From the NCBI GenBank assembly GCA_963978895.1, contig OZ022245.1, positions 24,192,719 through 24,256,718 on the forward strand: DNA of 64,000 nucleotides. Direction: 5' to 3'. Positions 1 to 11,802 of this stretch are shown here, in pieces. Within the stretch, counting starts at the first letter, position 1. Each line of letters starts with the position of its first letter. The translations under genes and the position numbers were made by a program. The notes under the pieces are model-generated. The model ran no database searches. It was not told where the DNA came from and saw only the letters and a program-made list of their open reading frames with translations. The DNA is from Erpobdella octoculata (taxonomy: Eukaryota; Annelida; Clitellata; Hirudinida; Erpobdellidae).

Positions 1-84
1 ATTTCAATCAATATAGAAAGATAAAGCAGACTAAAATACAAGATAAAGGGACGTTATAACATCTGCTACTCTATACCCTAGGCA

Positions 85-947
85 CAGGGGCGCAGCCAGG
101 ATTTTTTTTGGGGGTGCCCGGGGGGAAAACTGTTAAGTAATGAGTTTTCTGAAATGTTTATGACCGACATAAGTCAAGGCTAAAAAACAGTTTAAGCATC
201 AATTAGTAAAATCAAACTATAAGACATGTAATTTGAACCAATTTATTACAATAACAAATTCAGTCGCCTTGTTTTGCGAAAAAATGTCAATGACGGCTTC
301 TTCATTAATGGGAAGGTCGCGATTGATCGTCATCTTGGCAACCCCATTCAGCCTTGCCTGGCCCATTGTGGTGCGTAGATATGATTTAAGTTTGCGCATA
401 GTTGAGAAGGATCTCTCGGCTGTCGCGGAAGAGAGGGGCAATGTGATGAAGAGTGTCAGCAGCATATTTATCTGGGGGTAAACGGATTCCTCACAGTGTT
501 GCAAAACATCAACTGCGGTATGTGGCCGCTCTGCCACTGGGACATTCGACCATTTGGTTTTCCAGCGCAAGTATTCGCCACGCACAGCAGATATGTGACC
601 AAGGTCGCAGGCGTAATATTTGAGTGTCTCCTCTAAGCGAAAAAACCATCCTTGGTCAAGAAACCTTGGAAGGAGACGCTGAATCTGAATGCAGACTCGC
701 TCATTTGGGGCAAATTGTATATATAAGGGAAAGGTTAGATATGAAACTCTATAACAAAATTTCAAAACCAAATTAATAGATAATTAATTCTGAATTGTTT
801 GTTTCAATAAATTCAACAAAGGTTAATTAAATAATAGAGGAAAGAATTGAAAAACATCCCAAATTCACAGGCCCGCTTGTCACCTCAAAATCCACATTGG
901 CTAGGTTTCGGGGACCCCGGGCCCCCCGACCCCTGGCTGCGCCCCTG
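85..947 (-). mobile_element. hAT element, internally deleted, with perfect 8-bp target duplication
   Basis: The ends are terminal inverted repeats beginning CAGGGGCGCAGCCAGG at 85 and, reverse complemented, at 947. They are flanked by the identical 8-mer CCTAGGCA at 77-84 and 948-955. An 8-bp duplication with CAGGGGCG-type ends is the signature of the hAT superfamily. At 863 bp the copy is far shorter than an autonomous hAT of about 3 kb, and it keeps only the C-terminal part of a transposase on the minus strand. The intact duplication suggests a recent insertion or retained ability to be mobilised in trans. Confidence 0.9.
217..771 (-). pseudogene. hAT transposase C-terminal fragment (ZMYM1-like group)
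   Basis: About 184 codons are open on the minus strand. The protein has the hAT C-terminal dimerisation region: a run like INMLLTLFITLPLSSATAER followed by SFSTMRKLKSYLRTTM, and then a conserved MGQARLNG block. This resembles the animal zinc-finger MYM-type/TTF-type hAT proteins. The N-terminal DNA-binding finger and most of the RNase H-like catalytic domain are absent, and there is no proper start codon. The fragment lies wholly inside the hAT element at 85-947 and is unlikely to encode an active transposase. Confidence 0.8.
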
Positions 948-1075
948 CCTAGGCATATCGCTACGCCTAGGCTTACGGATCAAGTTATGCCTATAAAGTG
1001 CTAAATATTTTGAGTTTGTTACCACGAAAGAGGGGTCCGGACATCCAAAACTCCCCCCTGTATCCGCCCTGATGT

Positions 1076-2640
1076 CCAACAATGTTTGATTAATTACAAT
1101 AGCTTGCGTGTGCAAAATGTGCCCAGAGGTGCACCCACACACATGCAATTATGCATATAATATTGTATATATATAATATTGTAAGATTGTATATTTGTTA
1201 TATACATATGTAGCGTGGGTTTCAGTCGCCCGTGGCGGGAACCTCCAAAGAAAAGATTATGGAAGAGTCGTAAAATAAAAATAAAAATTTGATGACTCGA
1301 GGACCAGGAAAGAGCAGAACATTCTTCCAAAACTGTATGACCTAGTGTTACATTTTTTCACAAAATTTTCTGCTACCAAAACCTTTTCGCCACCTCCTCC
1401 CTCAAAAGTGTTGGCCTGGATGGACCACACTCTAAGTTACGCTACGCTGCTACGCTGCTGCGTTGCAAATGTTTTTTATTTTTTACCAATAAAACAACAA
1501 TTTATTTATTCCTAACTTTTTTCTTTTAACATTACAAATCACACGAAATGTTTATTGGAATACTTGCTATCATGGAGAGCGTTTGAAAACATTTTGTTTG
1601 CTTCTTGGATGATCAGTTGAAATAAGAAGTTATCTTTCTTTTAAACAGTTCGGGAACTTTAGAAACGGATGTTACATTTGACAAAAGAACCGAAAAAATA
1701 AAAATAAAAGAAGAAGAAGAAAAGAAAAGAAACTCAAGCTTCGAAGTGTTTCTTCAGATAAACACAAAAGAAACCTTGCACCAACTTTATGCAGACTTTT
1801 TATCTCCAGTCAACTTTTTTAACCAATCCTTTCTGACGCCAGGGTATTTATTGTGAGCCACAGTGTTTAAGAAGTGTTTTTAAATATTCTATCTTCAGCG
1901 GAAGTTATATTTATTAAATAACGCACATAGGTTGGTAGGTACACCCAACAGAGAGTTTATATTGTAAACATATATGTTAAGTGTCAATCAGTGGCACTGT
2001 AGTCATCTTACATTTATTATTTTTGTTCTCATGAAACAACATGGCTGGTTGTTTATAAAATTCTTTTTTTTAACACAAATTGATTACTGAAAAGCGTTTG
2101 CATGTTTGACGTGGCTGCATCTCGAGCTGCGTAGTGCGACATTCTCCGACCGTGTGGGAAATTTCTAATGCTGAAAAAGATCTTGTTTAGTTGTAACTCG
2201 CGAAAAATCAGAAAAGTAAAAAATTATGCGATTGCTTCTCATTCTAATCTTAAGAGTGCAAGAGGCATTTACAAGATTAGAAGAAGAGGGAGTCCAAAAA
2301 GGAGGATATGAAGATTTTGCATTATTGTGTCAGATTTATAGGTTTTGACATAAACTTTTCGTCAATATTTAGTCAATCAAAAACTGAATTTCAAAATAAT
2401 AAAGTTAGTTAAGTTTTTGAGATTTTGGAGTCAAGTTTTATAGGCATGATCAGATTCACAAGAAAAAAATGCATCCGTGTAATACTTCTAAACATAATTA
2501 CATCTTATAATACTACTAAATAATGATTCATCAAATTTTACAGCAAATAATCAAGAAATTTAGGATTTGTGCAACCCAAATAAAAGTGTCTTAAAAAATT
2601 AAAACAGAATAATTTTGTCAAAGACCTATATTTACTATAA
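1076..2640. other. Non-coding AT-rich stretch, no supported gene
   Basis: Short open frames only, with no recognisable protein family. There is a small TA-rich run near 1155-1210 and a short repeated GCTACGCTGC motif at about 1440-1465. I see no RNA gene and no clear transposon ends. Confidence 0.5.
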
Positions 2641-2649
2641 GTGAGGTGG

Positions 2650-2838
2650 TTTCAAATTAACATAGGTAGGTAGACAGATAAAACAGACTAAAAATACAAG
2701 ATAAAGAAACGTTATGACAACCGTTATTCAGTACCATTAGGCAAATCTTTAAGCCTAGGTTTTTTGATCATGTAACTGCTGGTAAAGTACTGAATGACTT
2801 GATTTTTTTACAACTCCCTGGACCCCCTTGTATCCGCC
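2650..2838 (+). repeat. Interspersed repeat copy B
   Basis: This is the least disturbed plus-strand copy of the family described at the window start. It holds AGATAAAACAGACTAAAAAT, an AAGCCTAGG box, GATCATGTAACTGC and CCCTTGTATCCGCCCT in the same order as copies A and C. Its right end abuts a small element with GGCGTAGCG inverted repeats. Confidence 0.6.
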
Positions 2839-2839
2839 C

Positions 2840-3030
2840 TACGAGTGGCGTAGCGTGGGGGTAGGAGAGGCGGCATTTCTGAAAGAGTGACAAATTTTGA
2901 GAAAATATAAAAGTTTAATAATTTCACCCCCTTCCCTGTTCGTTCATCAACTTCTAGCCTCCCTCGGTCATTGACTTTTGTGGAGACCCCCCCCCCACCC
3001 AAGCGGCTGAAACCATCGCTACGCCACCGA
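2840..3030. mobile_element. Small MITE-like element with GTGGCGTAGCG ends
   Basis: The left end reads GAGTGGCGTAGCG. The right end, reverse complemented, reads CGGTGGCGTAGCG. The ends are about 190 bp apart, and GC-rich subterminal tracts of G and C run inward from both sides. GTGGCGTAGC is a common hAT terminus in animals. I could not find a convincing target duplication, so the class and exact borders are uncertain. Confidence 0.5.
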
Positions 3031-3414
3031 TCCTACATGAAAGCTCCCAGAAAATGAGAACGACTTTGCTTGAAACAGATGACTAACGAATGAACCACGT
3101 GGCTTTTACAAGACCACTTAAAAGCTGGATAGAAGAATAGACGGTCGACCTATCATTTCTGAAAAACATGTTTTAAACCTACAAGGTATGAAAGTTTTGT
3201 TATTGTGACTTACTAATACAAAGTCTTGTTCTCAATAAAAACAGACATTGTGTGGTCCGATGGTGGAACCAGGAATTCCTAGATCAGACCCTTGTGTGGT
3301 CTATGAGAGTTTTCTAAATTGATTTGATTTACTTCTTATCATTTGTTTATTCAAGTTTTGAAAAACACTTTAAAACAGTTCAAGCACATTATAATATGAA
3401 ATCCTGCTTTTTTT

Positions 3415-3570
3415 AAGTATTTGAGTTTAGTTGGGAAAACAAACAAGACAAACTGTTTATATTTCTGTTTCAATTTTTGTTCCCAGAGCTTTATTTTTTT
3501 CCAACCTTTGAGGATTTTTAGAAAATAATAAAACGCTTATTAATCATATATAGACTGCCTGCTTCAACGC
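3415..3570 (+). repeat. Direct repeat partner of 8215-8372
   Basis: A block beginning AGTATTTGAGTTTAGTTG and ending GCTTCAACGCCATGTT occurs here and, diverged, at about 8215-8372 in the same orientation 4.8 kb away. The two copies bracket the LINE remnant and its nested hAT insertions. No coding potential is visible. Confidence 0.6.
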
Positions 3571-3907
3571 CATGTTACAACGTTTTTATTAGGTCACTTT
3601 GTTGTCAGTTTGAAATTTTGTCTGCCCGCGAATTCCATACGATGGTGTTTTTTTAAACATCGTACCCGAGTGGTCATATATTGCCACCTAGCAATTTTTT
3701 TTTATAGTTTATAGTCCTTTACACCAAGTGTTTTAAGACTGAATTGGCTGTATGTAGGAAGCACATAAGTACTTCCTGTCGTGGATCAAAGTTTGATCTT
3801 TTTAACTGTCCATCCTGTAAATGCTTACAAAATTTTACCCATCAAAAACGAAAGAGTAAAAAATAATTTTTACATCATAAATAATAATTTTTTTTAAATA
3901 ACAACGT

Positions 3908-4045
3908 TTTTCTTGCGCCCTAAAAAGTATAAAATAATCTTCCTATGAGCCTGGCAGAATTTCTGAATAACTTGGTCACATTATGGGTAACATACTTTAT
4001 AACAGTTTCTAATTCATATAAAATGAAAAACGTTGGGCGCATATA
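3908..4045 (-). repeat. Arm of a dispersed inverted-repeat pair (partner 8063-8200)
   Basis: Reverse complemented, this stretch matches 8063-8200: shared blocks are TTATAAAGTATGTTACC, AATGTGACCAAGTTATTC, AGAAATTCTGCCAG and AAAAACGTTGTT. Both arms carry an AACGTT box next to GGGCGC on the side facing the LINE remnant. The palindrome at 38484-38838 has a similar AACGTTGGGCG box, so these may be one family. Confidence 0.6.
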
Positions 4046-4065
4046 GGATACAACATCTTGTTTTA

Positions 4066-4560
4066 TGTTGCTGAGGTGGAGGGTCTTGTCGCTCAATGTG
4101 GTTTTTCTAGCCACCAATACGCGGATGATATACAATTATATGGACATTGCAAGCCAAAGGATATTTCATCTCTTTTCCTGAGGATAGAAGGCTGTTTTTC
4201 CAGTATTGCTGACTGGACGGCGTCAAATGGGCTACTACTAAACTCGGGGAAGACTGAGCTGATGTGGCTTGGATCGGACCCTGCGCTGCGTTCAGTGCGC
4301 CCGCATCGCTGCGGCTTGCTGGTGCTGAAATTCGCCCGTCAAAGATAGTCAAAAGTCTCGGTGTTTACCTTGACCCAACCTTGTCTATGGGTTCCCACGT
4401 CAACAGGACATCAGCCCGCTGCTATGCGGTTATGCGGGTTCTCAGGGAAATTAAACCTTTTGTTCCTCGAGATTCGAGGTTCTAACAACACTTCTAGTTC
4501 AGTTGGTATTAACGCGACTGGACTACTGCAATTCTTTACTAACAAATTTTAACAAAAAAA
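4066..4560 (+). pseudogene. CR1/L2-like LINE reverse transcriptase fragment (5' part)
   Basis: The plus strand encodes a reverse transcriptase catalytic block, HQYADDIQLYGH, followed by WTASNGLLLNSGKTELMWLG. After a frameshift near 4300 it continues as IVKSLGVYLDPTLSMGSHVN and then as LTRLDYCNSLLTN. These are conserved downstream RT/thumb motifs of CR1/L2-type non-LTR retrotransposons. The endonuclease and the RT fingers are missing, so the copy is 5' truncated. It is then interrupted at 4571 by a hAT-like element; the continuation is at 7471-7895. Confidence 0.85.
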
Positions 4561-5500
4561 CAATGTATAACAGGCCCGTCGAGAGGATAAACGGGGCCCG
4601 GGTCAATTTTTTCTGGTGGGCCTCTTACTTGTATAATCATCAGGCGAGACGCTTGGCGGGGTTCCAGTGGTCCGGACCCCCCAGCTCGGGCAGGTAGCGC
4701 CCATGGTATTTTTGCAAATCCGAGGACTTTTTTACTAGGGGGGTACCTGAATTTCATTGGGTTAGTTAGTGTAAGTATAAAAACACTGTCCACGTGTTCA
4801 AAGCTGATGTGTGCTAGTCTAGCTACAAAATTATCCAAAAAGAAAAAAAGAGAAGAAGTGAGGCGGTTTTAAAGAAGTTATAAAACTAGGTCGTCCACAA
4901 CAACACTATCCTCAACAAGATGGTCAGCTAGATATATAAATTTGAGAATAGTTCACAGGTGCCTCCGGTATTCATTACTTTACTCAATATACAAATGATG
5001 TAGACTTTGGGTTTACTGTCAGCTGTGAAAACTTGTGTTTGGACTGAATTTTTAATGCACTTATTTAAATATGTCATCTAATGCTGTGTCAGAAGCACTG
5101 CAAATCAGTGCTATTGACTTGACTGCTGCTAATGCTGGTGAAACTTTGGTGAAACGCATGAAAACAGTGAAGACTTTAAGAAGATATATGCTGATGTTTC
5201 AAAGATCTTCGTAAAGCTAGAAATATCGCTTTTGGGTGGCCGTGACAGAAGAAAAATGGCAAAACTATCAGCATTGCAAGATTTTGCTATAAATTTATTT
5301 TTTTTAATAAATCATCGTATGCACATATTTTAAGTTTGACAAAAGATATTCAAAACAAAATTAGAGTAAATTTTTTTATTCTCAAATTGGATTCATTTGC
5401 TTCATCCCTAAAATTGAAGTTCAACTCTGAATTGCAACAGTGTTGATGCTTTTTTCTTCTGTCGTGCAATTTGAAATTAAAATTGAAAATGCTGTCATAG

Positions 5501-6583
5501 CAGGCCCTTAGGCAGGATTTAGTGAGTGGGGGAGCTATGAAAAGTAGTAGAGGGCTACTGACGAACGAGGCACCAAAGAAGCCTGAGCGCAAGCGCCGAA
5601 GGTGCGAAGCCTGAGCGATAAGGAGATTCGCCAAAGCATTTTGTAGCATTTGGCACAAAATGGCATCCAATTTTGGATATCCAATTATGTGATTTCAGGT
5701 TTTCTAAGAGTTGCAATAATGTTGCTTGTAATAACAAAAATTAACAATGTTCACAGGCAATTTTGTCAAATAACAGTATGCTTGTTGTTACCCACAATAT
5801 TGCTTTTTTATGCGTTCATGTGCATGGCACACCACTGGGATAACGGCACTGAATCAAATTGTTCAAATTTAATTATTAATTAAGACAACCGTTCTAATCC
5901 ACAATACAATAACTTACTTATTTTATTTTTGATAAAAACTTGTACATCTGTATCAAATAAAATCAAAATAAAATCGGATCTAAATATTTTTCTTGACAAA
6001 GATCAAACCACGTTATAATAAAATGTACTATCTAGTTTAGCTTCTCATTTTAAGTTACTACAATCTATTTATGTGCTACACATAAAACTTGTCATCAGTT
6101 TCTAAACAATCTGAATAGAAGATTAGATTATATATCAAGTATATCATTATACTTATATTATTATAAAAATTGTGTGGTTTGACAGTAAGCTTTAAATTGT
6201 TTCTTCGGATTAATCACTTTAGCAATATTGGGGTTAATAGTATTGCACTGTCAGACTAGCACTAAAAATACTAAATTATGAAAATAGTTTGAATTATTGA
6301 GAGTCATTCAAAAATCAAAAGCCAAAGTTTGTCAGCTAAGCTGAATTAACTTCTTTCTCTGTTAAATGTTGTGGCTACAGGCAAGCAAATTATTATTATT
6401 AACTTTATATTTAAATTTATCTTTATTAATTTATTTTTATTTAATTTTATTTAATACATTTATATTTATATATTTATGTCTGGCTTAGGTGTAAATAAGG
6501 TGAAAAAACCTGCCAAAAATTATAGTGGGGGGGGTTTAAATTTTTAGTGGGGGGCTCCAGTCGCCCCACTAGCTACGGGCCTG
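5501..6583. mobile_element. Nested non-autonomous hAT element with perfect target duplication
   Basis: Ends are CAGGCCCTTAGGCAGG on the left and, reverse complemented, CAGGCCCGTAGCTAG on the right. The identical 8-mer TGTCATAG flanks it at 5493-5500 and 6584-6591. Subterminal GC-rich tracts near the ends (GCCTGAGCG repeated near 5580-5617, G runs near 6520-6555) are typical of hAT elements. It encodes no recognisable transposase. Confidence 0.88.
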
Positions 6584-6932
6584 TGTCATAGAAAAGCTGT
6601 TTGGCTTTCGTAGCTCAACTGGATACAAATATCTGTGTGGCAGAGGACCAATTGATAGTGCTGCATAAGTCAAGCTACAAGGAGGTAGCTGAAACTGCTA
6701 TCCTGCCAAGCCTTCAGATCCTAGTAACTAAAATAGAGAAACTGAAATACAGTTTAGTTTACAAATCTTTTCATGCTTTAATATTTCTATTAATTTCATC
6801 GATAACTAATTACACCGACCTCAAGTTGAAGTTTTCTGTTTACTAAATAACAATTTTTTAATATTCAAAACTCGTAAACTGACGCGAAATGAAGAAAATG
6901 TAGATGTCGATGCTTCTGAAAAATTTTAAAGT

Positions 6933-7079
<147 letters not shown>

Positions 7080-7470
7080 GACAAACGCGAAGAAGATGAA
7101 AAGTAATGTAATGATCTAATCTAAACTGGAAAAATGACTGTCTTGAAAATTTCAATTCAATTTGTAGACGACAAAGTTAATGCAAAGATAATGCAAAACA
7201 TTACAGTTTCATAAATTTTATCATGTTTAATATTTGCTTTTCACACTTCGGCAAGAAAGAATATTAAGTTGACAAATAACGGTTGTATACTTGGGTGAAA
7301 TCTAAAATATTGCCATGTACTATCTTTTAAGGAGGCATTATTTTAGACTCATCAAAGGCTCCGCAGCTGGCTTACTATTCCGATCTATGCTCAATTCCCA
7401 GCTGTCCAGAGGGGCCCTAAAACCAACGGAGGGCCCAAGGCGGCAGCCACGCCAGCCCCCCTCTTGACGG

Positions 7471-7960
7471 CCCTGCTGTATACTCTCCAGAAAGTGTTAA
7501 ACACCGCTGTTAGACTTGTCTTCGCGTCGAGTAGGGTTTGTCATGTCACTCCGCTATTGGACAAGCTTCAGTGGTTAAAAATTCCGGAAAGAGTTACTCT
7601 CAAAATATCAAATATCATCTTCAAAGCCATGCTCTGTGGCTCGCCGGAATACATAAGCTCCCTTCTGGTCACTTCAAATACAGTTCAAAGAAGATCATCT
7701 CTCCGATCAGCTGATATTACTACTCTCATCATCCCCAGATCCCGTCTCACAAAGTTCGGAGACCGATTTTTCCATGTTGCTGGACCAGTCATTTGGAACG
7801 CTCTTCCACCGGGAGTCAGAGAACATTCGACCTACAACTTTTCCACATCCTTGAGAACTCACCTCCCTCACCTATCCTTTAATATGACAATTTAAACCTT
7901 ATATATAAAGTTACATTTATAATTTCTGCAACTGTTTTTGCTTGCTGACTTGTTTGAGTG
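7471..7960 (+). pseudogene. CR1/L2-like LINE C-terminal fragment (3' part)
   Basis: This is the continuation of the LINE interrupted at 4571. It encodes LQKVLNTAVRLVF, then HVTPLLDKLQWLKIPERV, then a GDRFFHVAGPVIWNALPP block. These form the conserved C-terminal region after the RT of CR1/L2-type ORF2 proteins. The frame closes at 7895. No poly(A) tail or clear target duplication is visible. The borders fade into the AACGTT-containing inverted repeat at 8063. Confidence 0.8.
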
Positions 7961-8062
7961 TTTTTTATAATCTTTTGTCTGATTTTACAGCCCTTTAAAA
8001 ATTGGAAAAGAATAAAAAAAATAACATCAAAATTTTAGTAAAACAAATAGTTATAGAACAAA

Positions 8063-8372
8063 TAACGCGCCCGCAACGTTTTTCGTTGTAGGTACATGAA
8101 TTAGAAACGGTTATAAAGTATGTTACCATAATGTGACCAAGTTATTCAGAAATTCTGCCAGAAAAACGTTGTTTTTTAATGTATTTTTTATGATGTAAAC
8201 ATTATTTTCTGTTAAGTATTTGAGTTTAGTTGAGAAAACGAACAAGACTTATATTTCTGTTTTAATTTTTGTTTCCAGAGCCTAATATTTTTTCAACGTG
8301 TGAGGATCTTTAGAAAATAACATAAATGCTTTTTGTTATATACATATATATATATATATGCTTCAACGCCAT
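8063..8372 (+). repeat. Right partners of the repeats at 3908-4045 (inverted) and 3415-3570 (direct)
   Basis: 8063-8200 is the inverted partner of 3908-4045, and 8215-8372 the direct partner of 3415-3570. The LINE remnant sits between them. The nearby run 8337-8360 is a short TA repeat. Confidence 0.6.
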
Positions 8373-8724
8373 GTTCATTAACTTAAGATTCGGTGGTGAT
8401 GACGATGAATGACTACCACGGGCCAAACGCTGTGCAAAAAAGGAGTGATGACTAATCAATCAATAAATATCCGGCATTTCACCTGACGCTTCACGGACGG
8501 ACAAAGGTGGAAAAACTAACGTGCATATGGCGGTAATCTGACATTCATATGCGCTAGATTAGAAATCAAACAACTTTAAACACCTTTTGTATTATTTTTA
8601 TTTCAATTTAAAATAAAAAAACTGGATATAAAAATTGAAATGCTTGCTAACACGTGCTTAAAACTTGTGTTTGCATTATGGCGAAGTTATTTCAATAAAT
8701 AAAGTTATATATAACAACGTAGGT

Positions 8725-8750
8725 GTTTGCAGTATATATATATATAAGTA
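8725..8750 (+). promoter_or_regulatory. TATA-like tract upstream of the gene at 8855
   Basis: A TATATATATATAAG tract lies about 110 bp upstream of the first ATG at 8855. It could act as a TATA element, but TA-rich runs are so common in this window that the evidence is weak. Confidence 0.2.
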
Positions 8751-8854
8751 TCGAAATATCTTTTTTGCCTAATTCAGACTGGATACAATTAAATTCTGCA
8801 AAGCTTATTTTCTCAACTTAGTGCTAGAAAGTTGAAATACACCCATTCTCTCCT

Positions 8855-11066
8855 ATGGTGTTTGCCTGTGACGATTCCAAAGTTACAAAAACGAACGAAG
8901 GAGTAACGAATGTTGAGGCGTTTGGAAACAACCCCCGGGCAGAAAAGACAAGTTTGTATTACGGACCATGCCAAAACGATGAGATTGGTGCAATGGAATC
9001 GAACTCAGGTAAGACCCCTCACGCAGTAAAGCAGCTGATTTTAAACCAGAAGTTGATCTCTGAGAAAAATTATATTCTCATCGGAGAAGTTGAAAAAGAA
9101 TTGAAAGCGGCTAAAGAAATATCTCGGAATTGTCATAAAAAACCTCTTGAAAAACCAAAACAATTAAATGCCAACAGTCTGTTAGAAGAGCTGAAATCTT
9201 CCAGAAGATGGCAAGACTTGAACGACGCCCTGTACACAACTCAAGAACCGTTGTTTGGCTACAAGAAAAGACCCGCTCCCCCTGCTCCAAGAAAGAATTT
9301 AACTAACTGCCAGAACCCCTCGAATGAAGATCAAAGAGAATTTCTCAATCCTCTTTTACTTTCAAATGCAACTTTTGACAGCAACAATAACACGGGAAAT
9401 AATAATTCTGAACGCGTCCGCGCCTTCAATCAGTCAAGCACTTTAAAACTGGAAGACGAATACTTAAATGCATCGGAAATAAACAGCAGGATTCACGAAG
9501 TTGAAAAAAGCACTTACGACTGCATTGATCAAATCACTCATCCAAAAACGTGGAACCAGCTATCACAGTTGAACTCACCCCAGTTGACCTCAAAGTTGCC
9601 GCCATCACCGCCGCTGCCTCGTCCTTCTCTCTTGCCTTTTATCAACAGAAACGTTCTCGTACAAAGCAGTCATGATGTGCTTAGGAAAAAACCATCTAAC
9701 CCACAAACCTTTCAGAACAATTTTATTCTTAAAAGTCGAAACGAGGCTGAGGAATATGCAGAAAACTCTGACTCAGGTGGAACGATGAAATTATTACCTT
9801 CAGATATTCGCAAGCACAGGTAAGTAATCTCAAACAAATGCCTTTCAATATGCAAAAGTAGTAACTTAATTTTTAAACAAATACAATATTCATGCAGTGG
9901 TAGCGTTGTAGTACACCTAGCTGTAATAAACGATGATTTTTTTCCAGTTTATAGTATAATATATACTAGAGATAGCCCATAAAAAATGACAGATTTTTTA
10001 AAATCTCATAATATATTATTTTTCGATTGCAGCGCCACCTCTTTTGATCTTTAGGACTGAAGTGAACAATTGCGTAATAACTTTTATTACTCGCCTGCGC
10101 GCACTAATTTTATCAACTACTGCTGACTGCTGACCACAGCGTTATGCGAAATTGCTAACATACATACAGACATAGGAAATTATGTATGTTGATTATTTGT
10201 CTCATGACCAACTGAAATTTGTTACAGCTTGGCATTATTATCATCCCTTCATAAATCTTTTGTTCATCTCCACTATATAGGTACATGCGATAGCTAAGGT
10301 TGGCTAAGAAGTGTGTATAATGAAAGTCTTTTGTGACTACCGACTAAAAAACTTTTCACTTCCCGACAGATAGCTGGTAACTCGCGTTTAAGATTTAACG
10401 TATAAACGGCCGGGGGGGGGCAATTATTTTCCAATTTAGGTCTTGTTCTAACAGTCCAACAAATTCTATCCCGGTTGTTAAAGCAGTTGCTCCAAAAAGA
10501 TCCTTGAGCGTACACTTATTTCCGTGTTTTTCTATTGAAGGAGCCTGCTCACCGCTCTGATGTACAATTTCCTAAGAGTCTGATATTAACCAGGCAACCG
10601 ATTGAAACTCTAAAACACTCTCCGTCCCAGAATTCTAAGACTAGTTGATATCGTTCACATTCACTCGCAGTTTACAGATAATGAATGCTCAATATTATTA
10701 TTAACAACATTTTACTGCAGAATATGGTTCAGTCTCAATCCTGGAGTCGCCACCAACAGAACAACCGACGAAATTCAAGACAAAAAGCTCCACACCAGCA
10801 CCGTACGCTCAAATGTTTGGCACGGTTTCCAGCCGGCAACAAAACTAACACCTGGTGACATTAGTCACACCACGAGCAGAAACGAAGGACAATGGAATTT
10901 CTCGAACGATGAATGGAAACGGAAAATATGGAGAAAAACAAAATGGACGTGTAAGAAAACTCTTAGCTTGTCAGTTATATGGCTGTCGGTTACTATTTTT
11001 CTGTGTTTGGTGCTCGGATTCGTTCTTGGATTTTTGTCTGGTTGGTTCAGTAGGAGCTTCAATTAA
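8855..11066 (+). CDS. Proline-rich protein with a single C-terminal membrane segment, unrecognised family
   Basis: Two exons join cleanly. Exon 1 is 8855-9819 and ends CACAG before GTAAGT (phase 2); exon 2 is 10721-11066, after CTGCAG, and ends at TAA. The product is about 436 residues. The hydrophilic N-terminal part holds proline motifs fitting SH3-ligand consensus: RPAPPAPRK near residue 148 and PPSPPLPRP near 250. The C-terminal end carries a basic stretch (RKIWRKTKWTCKK) followed by a hydrophobic segment of about 22 residues (VIWLSVTIFLCLVLGFVLGF) and a short GWFSRSFN tail. With no signal peptide, a tail-anchored or type II membrane protein is likely. An AATAAA lies at about 11102. The gene is convergent with GORASP. 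I recognise no family; function unknown. Confidence 0.7.
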
Positions 11067-11495
11067 ATATTCATATCACATGTAATTTCCATCTGTTTAC
11101 AAATAAATGATGAAAACTGATCTCAAAAGCCATCAAAACAGGACATTGTTCTCAAAACTATTTCATATTTATGAAACAAATTTCCGAGTTTCTCCAAGAA
11201 TGGAAAAAACGACAAAACTACAATTTCAAAAATCGTCTAAATTCTCGTCATAATTTCATTTAGAAAAAAAATCAACAATACCATTCTGAAATAATGTTCA
11301 CCTCTGACCTTATTTCAAAATGTTCACCCATAAACCAAGGGTCAGAAACCAGCCAAATAACTGAGTTTAAAAACATTTCATGCATTTTAATAAGTTAACT
11401 AAATGATGCAAATATTGTGTGTAGTAAGTGATTTATAAATTATACCAATATAACAAATTCTGCAATAAAAAAACTAGTTAACCAAACGTAAGACA

Positions 11496-11802
11496 TTGAA
11501 ATTACAACAGAAAACCAATTACAAAGTTAGCAAACAGATGGAGACAGAAATCGCTGAAGTTGAATTTTCAAGTAATTTAAACGACGTGACAATATTATTG
11601 GTAATTTTTTTTATTATAATTATAATAACTTTCTGGCCAAGCAGACGAAAACAAAAGTTACAACCATGCACACAATTTAATTCGCATCAAAAAATCTCAA
11701 CTTGCCAGCTTCTTGCATCATCATTTCAGTCACACAATCTGGCACGGCAATACAAATCCATCCAACAGAGGTTCTCTCTTAAAACATTCAACAAGCACCA
11801 GT
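11496..11802 (+). other. AT-rich spacer between convergent genes, containing a doubtful small open frame
   Basis: Opposite the presumed GORASP 3' UTR, a plus-strand frame ends at 11810 and from an ATG at 11538 would give about 90 residues with a hydrophobic run (TILLVIFFIIIIITFW). The hydrophobic part comes from a TTATAATTATAAT tract. I see no splice or family evidence and treat it as non-coding unless transcripts show otherwise. Confidence 0.25.

Larger units (their letters stand above)
1..1075 (+). repeat. Interspersed repeat copy A, split by a hAT insertion
   Basis: The first 76 bases and roughly 956-1075 resemble two other places in the window: 2650-2838 in the same orientation and 43905-44112 in reverse. 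Shared blocks are a stretch like ATACAAGATAAA, a GCCTAGG box, ATCA-GTTA-TGCC, a GGGTCCGGAC core and TGTATCCGCCCT. Copy A is interrupted by the hAT element at 85-947, whose 8-bp target duplication lies in the GCCTAGG-like part. No coding capacity is visible. I read it as an old non-autonomous repeat family; the class is unknown. Confidence 0.6.

Noticed and set aside
10294..10515. Small minus-strand frame in the intron of the gene at 8855
   Set aside because: Intron sequence with no family or splice support; length within chance expectation.
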